Shown here in pieces: positions 34,456-42,138 of a stretch of 64,000 bases of DNA. This stretch comes from Balneolaceae bacterium. GTDB lineage: Bacteria; Bacteroidota; Rhodothermia; Balneolales; Balneolaceae. A program made the translations under genes and the position numbers. How positions within the stretch are numbered: position 1 is the first letter of the stretch; the number at the start of each line of letters is the position of its first letter. The stretch lies in contig CP051242.1 of assembly GCA_017795005.1 (NCBI GenBank), positions 2,752,976-2,816,975 on the forward strand. Reading direction: 5' to 3'. A model generated the notes under the pieces. It did no database searches. It saw only the letters and a list, made by a program, of their open reading frames with translations, and was not told the origin of the DNA.

Positions 34456-35439
34456 TTATTCAGGATATGTCTTCTCAACCAACTTTTTTGTCGCAATAAT
34501 CCCCTCTTCCTCCGTCATCCCATTTCCTTCATATTCTATACAGATGTATTTTTCAAAACCTGAGTCTTTGACAATTTTCATCATTCTGGTATAATCAATA
34601 GTGGTTTCAAATCCCTGAATATCAAACGCATGAGTTTTTGCACTTACTGATTTAGCATAGGGCATCAGTTTTTCCACACCTATATATCGGTTATAAATAT
34701 CACCATCCCCCCAAATAAAGTCCTCTGAAAAAGTAAAGTTATCGAAGTCTACCACGGTGCCTAATAAGTTATGATCTGCAAGTTCCAGAGTTTCAACCAA
34801 CCAATCTGCGTTACTGGACATCCCACCATGATTTTCAACTAACACATATAGGTTAAACTCTTTTGCTTTTTCAGCAAGTCGGATTAATCCTTCGGCTGCG
34901 AGTTTCTTTTGCTCATCTGCCGGTCCCATACTAAATGCATTTACCCGAATAAATGGACAATCAAGAAAGGCGCACGCCTCCATCCATTTAAAATGATTTT
35001 CTATGGCTTTGGTTCTTTCAGATGAATCCGGGTGACCTATATACCCTTCCTCATCCACCATAATGAGAATGTTTTTAATTCCTTCTGAATCCGTTCTTTT
35101 TTTTAACTCACCAAGAAATATGTTGTCCGTTGCATGACCAAAAATCAAAGAATTCACATATTCAACTGCATTAAAGCCCAATTCTTTGGCTCTTTTTGGG
35201 AAATCTAATGGATGTAATTCTCCCTGCCAGAGTTTATCCGGATCGGAATGTAATAATCGTATCCACTCCTGATAGTTATCTCTGGAAGCACCAAAAATAG
35301 CCCGATGTAAAGCCCATTGAGAAAGTGATAGTTTGAGGTTCTGACTTTTCCTTGAATCTACAGAACCCCAGTCATTTGAGACCACAACCGATGAAGCTAA
35401 GGCCAACGATGAATTCTTAAGAAATTCTTTTCTATCCAT
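34456..35439 (-). CDS. Sugar phosphate isomerase/epimerase-like TIM-barrel protein
   Basis: A 327-residue protein with a Tat-like leader (MDRKEFLKNSSLALASS; the twin Arg is Arg-Lys, so export is uncertain). The body matches the xylose-isomerase-like TIM-barrel family: KLSLSQWALHRAIFG, GFNAVEYVNSL, ILIMVDEEGYIGH, LVENHGGMSSN (metal-ligand Glu), LGTVVDFDNF (Asp), SAKTHAFD (His) and ICIEYEGNG (final Glu). Members isomerise or epimerise free or oxidised sugars, or act in sugar-derivative breakdown. It closes the mannan operon, 2 bases from GH26, so it likely handles a product of mannan degradation, though the reaction is unknown. Confidence 0.82.
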   Translation of the reverse strand: MDRKEFLKNSSLALASSVVVSNDWGSVDSRKSQNLKLSLSQWALHRAIFGASRDNYQEWIRLLHSDPDKLWQGELHPLDFPKRAKELGFNAVEYVNSLIFGHATDNIFLGELKKRTDSEGIKNILIMVDEEGYIGHPDSSERTKAIENHFKWMEACAFLDCPFIRVNAFSMGPADEQKKLAAEGLIRLAEKAKEFNLYVLVENHGGMSSNADWLVETLELADHNLLGTVVDFDNFTFSEDFIWGDGDIYNRYIGVEKLMPYAKSVSAKTHAFDIQGFETTIDYTRMMKIVKDSGFEKYICIEYEGNGMTEEEGIIATKKLVEKTYPE

Positions 35440-35441
35440 TA

Positions 35442-36599
35442 TCAGTTCGAATTCTTAATGGTGTATAAATCCGGTAGTTCATCTTCGAACATGATCAAAT
35501 CAGTATCCCTGAATTCTTTCATATTTGGAGCACTGGCATGATCAGGATGTGAGGCATAGAAATGATCTCTGTTTTCACGCTCCTTGTTGGCGTTTCTCCA
35601 GGTAAGAATATAAGCCACCCCTTTTGCCTTAGGGTTACTTTCAAAAGCAGGGAGTACCTGACCAGTCCACCAGCTTGGGTTTGGAATACTCTCCACTCCT
35701 GTCTCTGAAAGAGCGGCTATTTTGCCTCTTTTGTTTGCTTCTTCAACTAACCATGCGAGTTCATCGCTAAACTCGGCAGGATCACGTTGATCCATGCTTC
35801 CGTAATCGTCCATCCCCAGAATATCCACATACTCATCTCCGGGATATTTTTTCATATAGTTTTCAAATTCTCTTCCAGCCTGATTATCAGGGGAATATGC
35901 CCATAGTAAATTATGAACCCCTTTTTCATCACGAAGATATTCTACTGTGAACCTCCAAAGAATGATGTATTCTTCCACACTCGTCTGCTCCTCGCCCCAC
36001 CAAAACCAGGAGCCAGTATGCTCATGATAAGGACGAAAAATGACTGGGATTAATTCACCTTCTTCTCCTATTAAATCCTGAGTAAAGTCGGCAAACGTAT
36101 CTAACCAGGTTTTAAACTTCTCATGCTGCTCTCCTCCGGGAATAATAGCAGCAACAGCCGGAGTACGATCCCAGGTATTTCCGTCTGTTACCGGGTGATT
36201 CATGTGCCAGCTAATGGTTATAATTCCTCCTCGTGAATACCCCTCTTTAATCCAACCCTTCATATTTTCCCATTCAATATTATCGAGATTGGTGGTTTTA
36301 TCTTCCTGTCGGATATCACCTAAATCCCAACCATATACCGCAGGGTATGAACCTGTAGTTTCTTTAACATCTGATCTTCCCGGTTCTGCCCACCAGGAAT
36401 ACCCATAGGCTAAATCGTCCTGATGACCATAAAGTACATTCGTCTTTGCCAGCTCTTTAAGATTATGAAACAGCGCTTTGGTTTCTTCTGTGGCATTTTT
36501 GTCAATTGGTAAGCTTACTTCTTTTAAACCAGATTCTTCTGATCGGTCACATGCTGCTAAAAAGAAAATACAGAGAAATAATAGGGAAGTTTTTTTCAT
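35442..36599 (-). CDS. GH26 beta-mannanase lipoprotein
   Basis: The frame opens earlier (TTG 36614, ATG 36611), but MKKTSLLFLCIFFLAAC from the ATG at 36599 is a complete lipoprotein signal with lipobox LAAC. The catalytic domain shows GH26 landmarks: NVLYGHQDDLAYGY, ISWHMNHPVTDG, acid/base Glu in FRPYHEHTGSWFWWG (residue 193 from this start) and nucleophile Glu299 in LSETGVE. GH26 enzymes are mainly endo- or exo-beta-1,4-mannanases; those acting at the bacterial cell envelope often release mannobiose. That product would feed the epimerase and phosphorylase encoded just upstream in the same operon. It lies 21 bases after GH5. Confidence 0.93.
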   Translation of the reverse strand: MKKTSLLFLCIFFLAACDRSEESGLKEVSLPIDKNATEETKALFHNLKELAKTNVLYGHQDDLAYGYSWWAEPGRSDVKETTGSYPAVYGWDLGDIRQEDKTTNLDNIEWENMKGWIKEGYSRGGIITISWHMNHPVTDGNTWDRTPAVAAIIPGGEQHEKFKTWLDTFADFTQDLIGEEGELIPVIFRPYHEHTGSWFWWGEEQTSVEEYIILWRFTVEYLRDEKGVHNLLWAYSPDNQAGREFENYMKKYPGDEYVDILGMDDYGSMDQRDPAEFSDELAWLVEEANKRGKIAALSETGVESIPNPSWWTGQVLPAFESNPKAKGVAYILTWRNANKERENRDHFYASHPDHASAPNMKEFRDTDLIMFEDELPDLYTIKNSN

Positions 36600-36620
36600 A
36601 ATTAGTACCATCAAAATGGT

Positions 36621-37721
36621 TTAGTTTTTAATATTGATTTCATCACCGTATTTATTTGTCATCTCTTTCATCAATGGAAGAGCATTTAACCAGCTTTGGG
36701 CATGACCTCCATTTGTTCTTTTGCCGTACCAGTCTATCCATTGCCAAACCAATGCCCCGGCATAACCGGTGTCATACAATTTTTGATAAAGTTCTGTCCC
36801 TGGAATTCCAAATAATGAATCGGAAGGTACCTCAAACTCAGCGACCACCAGATCTTTATCCTCCAGTTCCCAGTGATCTTTTGGGTGATGAAATGGCGAT
36901 AATTCTGTTCCACCCCATGGGTAATAGTGGACCATATAGAAATCCAGTGTACCAAGGCTATCCCCTCCTGCAGCAATCAATTCTTCATCCGAATAATAAT
37001 TCTTTGCATGAGGGTGTCCGGTTCCATCCCACAAAACATGAAAACTCCATGCTCCGTTAGAAACTACTGCTTTTGGATTTGTTCTGTGTATAGCTCCTGA
37101 TGTTTGATTAACAAATCTTTGAATATCAGCCATTGCCACATGCCTATTAAAATCCCATCCAAATTCTTCGCTCATACCTTCCGCTTCATTAAAAATTTCC
37201 CAGGCTATAATGGCAGGGTGATCCCCAAGTTGTTCCACCATTGGAATAAGTGCATTGTCTATGTATCGCTGGGTTAGTACAGAACTTTCAAGTAAAGCCT
37301 TAGCCCGATCAGTGATTAGTTCACCATTTCGAGCACGAAGCATATCAAAAGACCACAAACAAAGAATAAGACCAACGTCATTTTTCCAGGCTTCGTCCAA
37401 AATTGCACGCAGATCTTCAATAGTTCCTTCGCCTGGACTAACCACTTCAAATCCGTCGAATTCCGGACTAACTGCTCCGGTTGTATGCAGCCAGAGTCGC
37501 ATCGCATTCCCACCATGTTCCCGAACATTAGTGTACATATCTCCAAATGCATCCAACCTTGTCTCTCCCGGGCCAATATCACGAGCAAAATTTACCCAGG
37601 CGACATTTCCTCCGTTTAACCATAACTCTTGTCCGTTAAAACTAATCCGGTCGTTCGTTTGCGCCATAGAAGCAGAAGCCGTAAAAAATAATACTGTTAA
37701 TATTCGCAATGGATATTTCAT
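36621..37721 (-). CDS. GH5 family glycosidase, probable beta-mannanase
   Basis: A 366-residue secreted enzyme (signal peptide to about residue 20, ASASMAQ). Clan GH-A motifs: GGNAMRLWLHT early, acid/base Glu179 in AWEIFNEAEG, HYYPWGG, and nucleophile Glu295 in LVVAEFEVPS. The fold is a single TIM barrel with no extra modules. GH5 covers cellulases, mannanases and other activities; the position between GH26 and the epimerase points to endo-beta-1,4-mannanase or glucomannanase activity. It is probably periplasmic, since no lipobox or sorting domain is present. Confidence 0.86.
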   Translation of the reverse strand: MKYPLRILTVLFFTASASMAQTNDRISFNGQELWLNGGNVAWVNFARDIGPGETRLDAFGDMYTNVREHGGNAMRLWLHTTGAVSPEFDGFEVVSPGEGTIEDLRAILDEAWKNDVGLILCLWSFDMLRARNGELITDRAKALLESSVLTQRYIDNALIPMVEQLGDHPAIIAWEIFNEAEGMSEEFGWDFNRHVAMADIQRFVNQTSGAIHRTNPKAVVSNGAWSFHVLWDGTGHPHAKNYYSDEELIAAGGDSLGTLDFYMVHYYPWGGTELSPFHHPKDHWELEDKDLVVAEFEVPSDSLFGIPGTELYQKLYDTGYAGALVWQWIDWYGKRTNGGHAQSWLNALPLMKEMTNKYGDEINIKN

Positions 37722-37747
37722 ACAGTTTTATTGATTTTCAGGTTCAA

Positions 37748-38992
37748 TCAGTTCAGTTTTTCTTCTACGAAAACCAGTTTCTTTTCCGAAAGTCGCTCTA
37801 CTCTTGTTTTTACTTCCAGCACTGCCCGTGTATTATGATATGGTCCTTTCCATAACCTAACCTTATCCAGAGTATCATATGGAACACCCTCTCTTGAGAC
37901 TTTTTCGAACCACTCTCCATATTTCCGGTCTATCATAAATTCTTTGATAAACCCCCAACTATTAAGTGCTGCGTTAAGGAATCTTGTATCTCCTGAGAGT
38001 TCATATGCGTTTAAAAACCCGATAATTGCTTCCGCCTGAGGCCACCAATCTTTATCAGAATCTGTTATTCCCGATGGATTAGCTTCATTTATTAATCCCC
38101 CATCTTTATCTATTCCTTCATCAAGCACTGCATAAGCTATGGAAAGAGCATACTTTCTTGTTTTATGAAGTAAATGTTCATCACCAAGAGCTTCTGCTGC
38201 CTCAACCAAGAGCCATGAAGTTTCAATATCATGCCCAAATGAAATTTCCTCAGACTTGGGAGACCAATCAACATCCAGGAAAGTGACTAGATGAGTTTTC
38301 TCTTTATTTATGATATAATCACAAAAGTATTCGATTAAGGATTGAAGTCTGTTCCCTAGCTCTTTATTTGGTGCGTGTTTGTATAAGCTGGAATACGCTT
38401 CGAGAACATGAAGATGAGTATTCATGCTTTTGGGCTCATTTTCATCTTTTTCACTTAAACGAACATCATCACATAGTTTCCAATCTCTGGTATAAGCTTC
38501 AAAATATCCGCCATAGGTATCATCAGTAGCATGCTTTTCGATTAACGAATAAATATTATAGGCTAGTTTCAAGGCTTCCTGATCCCCAAGTGCAGAGTAG
38601 TACTCAACTAAACCATAGACTCCAAATGCCTGAGTATAAATATGTTTTTTATCGTCAATACTTTTCCCTTCTGAATCCAGCATCCAAAAAAAGCCACCAT
38701 AGTTAGTATCTATAAAAAACTCTTTAAAATAATGGTATGCGCGATGAGCTGCTTTCTCAAGATCCTGGGTTTTAAAAATTTTATATCCAGCCGAAAAAGC
38801 CCAAAGCAGACGAGCATTCAGAATCCCACCTTTGTCGGCATCATAAACTTTTTGATTGTCAGAAGTAACCCGACCAATAAACCCCCCATTCTTCTCATCT
38901 ATAACAAATTCAGTCCAGTATGGAAGCAGGTTTTCATGAAACTCCAGTTCCATTTCTTTACTGAGAATATGAAGTGCTTCAGAATCAGACAT
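37748..38992 (-). CDS. AGE-family cellobiose/mannobiose 2-epimerase
   Basis: A 414-residue (alpha/alpha)6-barrel protein without signal peptide. Family motifs include ENLLPYWTEFVIDEKNGGF, GGILNARLLWAFSAGY, FGVYGLVEYY, SFGHDIETSWLLVEAAEAL (active-site His), DKDWWPQAEAIIGFLNAYEL and WKGPYHNTRAVLEV (second His). Cellobiose 2-epimerases convert the reducing-end sugar of beta-1,4-disaccharides between glucose and mannose. Next to GH130 it is expected to turn mannobiose into mannosyl-glucose in the cytoplasm. Only 3 bases separate it from the phosphorylase gene, a sign of coupled translation. Confidence 0.92.
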   Translation of the reverse strand: MSDSEALHILSKEMELEFHENLLPYWTEFVIDEKNGGFIGRVTSDNQKVYDADKGGILNARLLWAFSAGYKIFKTQDLEKAAHRAYHYFKEFFIDTNYGGFFWMLDSEGKSIDDKKHIYTQAFGVYGLVEYYSALGDQEALKLAYNIYSLIEKHATDDTYGGYFEAYTRDWKLCDDVRLSEKDENEPKSMNTHLHVLEAYSSLYKHAPNKELGNRLQSLIEYFCDYIINKEKTHLVTFLDVDWSPKSEEISFGHDIETSWLLVEAAEALGDEHLLHKTRKYALSIAYAVLDEGIDKDGGLINEANPSGITDSDKDWWPQAEAIIGFLNAYELSGDTRFLNAALNSWGFIKEFMIDRKYGEWFEKVSREGVPYDTLDKVRLWKGPYHNTRAVLEVKTRVERLSEKKLVFVEEKLN

Positions 38993-38995
38993 CTT

Positions 38996-40174
38996 TTATC
39001 CCAGTATTCCCTTATTAGCCTGAATTATTCTGTTGATGGTTTCAACACTAGTATAGGATCTGAATCCATCTTCAGGAGTATGTGTCACATAATCCAAAAG
39101 CTGAGCAATACTTGTTTCTGCCACATGCATTCTTGTATCAGAAGAAGCGTAATACACATACACTTTATCATCTTCGTCTCTTATCCATCCATTTGCGAAA
39201 GTAACATTAGACACATCACCCACACGTTCTTCCCCTTTAGGAGCAATAAAATGTCCACCGGGTTGATGAATTACCTTCCATGGTTCATGAAGCGAAGTCA
39301 TAAACATATACAGCACGTATCGTAAACCAGCTGCTGTATTCCGCACCCCATGTGCAAGATGTAACCATCCCTTTTCGGTTTTTAATGGTGCAGGACCTTG
39401 CCCATTCTTCACTTCCTTAATCGTGTGATAGATTCGTTGATCCATAACTATCTCTTTATCAACGATCGCAGTTTCCATAGAATCAGTTAACGCCCAACCT
39501 ATACCGCCACCTGAACCTGCATCTATAAACCCATCCTGAGGACGTGTATATAATGCGTATTTTCCATCTACAAATTCGGGATGTAAAACCACATTCCTTT
39601 GCTGTTCTGAATTTGTTTTTAAATCGGGAAGCCGTTCCCATTTCTCAAGATCCTTTGTCCGAACTATCCCTGCCTGAGCGATTGCACTACTGGTATCACT
39701 TGCAGGTACTCTATAGTCTTTTCTTTCCGTACAAAAAATCCCATAAATCCATCCATCCTCATGTTGTGTAAGGCGCATGTCGTACACATTAGTATCAGGA
39801 TTTTCGGTTTCTTCTATGGTGATGGGATATTCTCTGAAAGCAAAACCTTCCGTAGGAGAGTCACTTTCTGCGATTGCAAAGAAAGATTTCCGGTCATTCC
39901 CCTCAACCCGAACAACCATTACATACTTCCCTTTAAATTTAATTGCTCCTGCATTGAAAGCAGCATTTATTCCAAACCTTTCCATCAGAAATGGATTAGA
40001 ATCCGGGTTAAAATCATATCGCCAGGACAAAGGTATATGATCTGCGGTTACAACCGGATTTTGATAGCGTTTATAAATTCCATTACCGAGCTTTTCAGGT
40101 GAGTTTTTTTTGCTCAATAGTTCTGAGTGTTGCTCTAATAACTCCTTCTTTCTATGAGTGAATAAATCTGACAT
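38996..40174 (-). CDS. GH130 4-O-beta-D-mannosyl-D-glucose phosphorylase
   Basis: A 392-residue cytoplasmic five-bladed beta-propeller enzyme. Recognisable GH130 segments are [44 protein letters not shown] and [15 protein letters not shown], where Asp132 matches the general acid of characterised mannosylglucose phosphorylases, plus [21 protein letters not shown]. It should split mannosyl-beta-1,4-glucose with phosphate into mannose 1-phosphate and glucose. Together with the 2-epimerase this reproduces the mannobiose pathway first described in Bacteroides fragilis. The symporter encoded 20 bases upstream probably imports the disaccharide. Confidence 0.93.
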   Translation of the reverse strand: MSDLFTHRKKELLEQHSELLSKKNSPEKLGNGIYKRYQNPVVTADHIPLSWRYDFNPDSNPFLMERFGINAAFNAGAIKFKGKYVMVVRVEGNDRKSFFAIAESDSPTEGFAFREYPITIEETENPDTNVYDMRLTQHEDGWIYGIFCTERKDYRVPASDTSSAIAQAGIVRTKDLEKWERLPDLKTNSEQQRNVVLHPEFVDGKYALYTRPQDGFIDAGSGGGIGWALTDSMETAIVDKEIVMDQRIYHTIKEVKNGQGPAPLKTEKGWLHLAHGVRNTAAGLRYVLYMFMTSLHEPWKVIHQPGGHFIAPKGEERVGDVSNVTFANGWIRDEDDKVYVYYASSDTRMHVAETSIAQLLDYVTHTPEDGFRSYTSVETINRIIQANKGILG

Positions 40175-40194
40175 TCAGCTTTTTAATTTTCAGA

Positions 40195-42021
40195 TTAGGC
40201 CGGTAATTTTTCGAACCAGGTCTTTTTGAGTACATAGGTAGTAACAGCGGCAATACCAATACTTATAGCCAGTGGAACCACTTCCATTAGTACCAGATAA
40301 ATCGGGAAAACTACTAATGCCGTTTGCCAGATAATTCCGATTACTACATTGAACATATCGCTCCTGAACCCGGTATTCTTTTCGAAAGTCGGGTCTTCAG
40401 CTACTACTTTGTCATGTATTGGTTTCCAGAATCCCCAAGGACGAACTGTCTTATAAAATTTCTTTAGTACTTCTTCATCTACTGGTGGAGCTGAGTAGGT
40501 TCCAATCAAACAGGCGATGACTGATACTAATAGCATCAGAGGAAAGGTGTAGGTATCTAAAACGCCTTCAAATATAAACCGGAATGTAAGAGCGGGAATT
40601 AATCCACCTACCATGCCCCAGAAAAATCCGTTTCCATTGAAGCGCCACCAATACCATTTTAATACGTTTGCTGCTACGTAACTTCCATACAATCCACCTA
40701 CTATCCATTGGAGTACATCATTTACATCTTTAGCATAAAAGCCCAGCACTATACTGATTACAACCATACCCAAACCTGCTACGTAATTCATACTCTGAAT
40801 CTTGGCATTTTCAGCTTTTGGGTTGATGTATTTGAGATAAATATCGTTTACTAAATAAGCTTGTGCGGCATTTAAGGTTCCGGCAAATGTGGACATAAAT
40901 GCTGCTAATAAACCAGCAAGTAAAAGCCCTAATAATCCCATCGGCACAAACTGGTTAATTGCTGACGGAAGGATTTGCTCGAAATCGAGGCCTCTACCTG
41001 GTACCATCAAATCAAGCTCTTCATAGAACAAGAGTCCCAGAACCGCAAAACCCGCAATCATAAAATATCTGATAGGCATCAGTATCAGTGAAACGGAGCC
41101 ACTCATTAACGCAGCTTCTCTTTCGGAGCGGGTAGAAAGAATTTTCTGCATATCGTAATTGGGAGCTGGTCCTGCTAAACTTACCAAAATCCCTTTGAAG
41201 ATCATCATCATAAATAAGACGGAGAATAACCCAAATCCATCGTCTCTTATTTTCTGATTTACTTCGGGGATAATTCCCGCCCAGTCCATATTCAGTTCCC
41301 ATCCAAAGAAGGGGCTCATCCAACCGTCAGGGACTACTAGTGTACTATTCGCGAGCGCCGACATTGCAATTATTCCAATCACAATCCCGGAAACAGCCAT
41401 AATGATAAACTGGACCAAATCTGCCCATACAATACTCATCATTCCACCTAACAAAGAATAGAATATGGCAAAACAGGTAAATACGATCCCATAAAAATGA
41501 GCCACATATTCATCCGGAATATCGAAAGGTACATAGACGCTTAGGAATTCCCATGGAACAAAAATCTCTACAAATTTGCCTAATCCGATGAATCCATATG
41601 TGAGATATCCGAGCCCCATTATCAGTGCAAAAATGACTACGATTATATGTGATTTTTGAGCTCCACCTTTAAAGCCAAAACGGGTCCCTATCCATTCAGC
41701 ACCGGTAGAAACATTCGATCTCCTCAGCCACATGGAAAGAAATACCATTAAAAAGATTTGATTAAATACAGGCCACAACCAGGGAAGCCAGATACTTTTA
41801 ATACCATATACAAATAGAATGGTAACTAACCATACTGTTCCTGATATATCGAACATACCAGAAGCATTTGAAAGCCCAAGCATATACCATGGGAGTTGAT
41901 TCCCGCCCAGCATGTAAGAGTTTTTAGATTGCTGTGCCTTTTTTTTCAGGGCAAATCCAATTACTACCGTAATTAGTAAATAGGCAAGAACAATAAGAGC
42001 GTCAACTAAATGTAATTTCAT
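40195..42021 (-). CDS. Sodium:solute symporter (SSS family)
   Basis: A 608-residue inner-membrane transporter with about 14 hydrophobic helices. SSS features include the opening helix LVDALIVLAYLLITVVIGFALKKK, SYMLGGNQLPWYMLGLSNASGMFDISG (cation-site region), FYSLLGGMMSIVWADLVQFIIM, and GLLGLLLAGLLAAFMSTFAGTLNAAQAYLVNDIY. The family couples Na+ to sugars and related solutes. By position ahead of GH130 and the epimerase it is inferred to import mannobiose or short manno-oligosaccharides. A terminator-like hairpin upstream suggests it starts, or is partly insulated as, its own transcription unit. Confidence 0.93.
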   Translation of the reverse strand: MKLHLVDALIVLAYLLITVVIGFALKKKAQQSKNSYMLGGNQLPWYMLGLSNASGMFDISGTVWLVTILFVYGIKSIWLPWLWPVFNQIFLMVFLSMWLRRSNVSTGAEWIGTRFGFKGGAQKSHIIVVIFALIMGLGYLTYGFIGLGKFVEIFVPWEFLSVYVPFDIPDEYVAHFYGIVFTCFAIFYSLLGGMMSIVWADLVQFIIMAVSGIVIGIIAMSALANSTLVVPDGWMSPFFGWELNMDWAGIIPEVNQKIRDDGFGLFSVLFMMMIFKGILVSLAGPAPNYDMQKILSTRSEREAALMSGSVSLILMPIRYFMIAGFAVLGLLFYEELDLMVPGRGLDFEQILPSAINQFVPMGLLGLLLAGLLAAFMSTFAGTLNAAQAYLVNDIYLKYINPKAENAKIQSMNYVAGLGMVVISIVLGFYAKDVNDVLQWIVGGLYGSYVAANVLKWYWWRFNGNGFFWGMVGGLIPALTFRFIFEGVLDTYTFPLMLLVSVIACLIGTYSAPPVDEEVLKKFYKTVRPWGFWKPIHDKVVAEDPTFEKNTGFRSDMFNVVIGIIWQTALVVFPIYLVLMEVVPLAISIGIAAVTTYVLKKTWFEKLPA

Positions 42022-42080
42022 TTATAAAAGGGTGAGTTTCCGAAAAAGATGTAATTAAGAAAGTTGAACTCATGGAACAA

Positions 42081-42114
42081 ATTAAAAAGAAGGTGGCGGT
42101 GTCATCCGCCACCT
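42081..42114 (-). terminator. Terminator or attenuator between beta-helix gene and symporter
   Basis: A perfect 9-bp stem AGGTGGCGG (42091-42099) / CCGCCACCT (42106-42114) has a 6-base loop; read on the minus strand it is followed by TTCTTTTTAATT. It lies after the beta-helix gene and about 60 bases before the symporter start, so it would lower or end transcription into the enzyme operon. Confidence 0.8.
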
Positions 42115-42138
42115 AATTAAGATAGTTTTTGACTAAAG

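Noticed and set aside
37255-37734. 159-codon plus-strand open frame
   Set aside because: It is antisense to the GH5 gene and shows no domain of its own.
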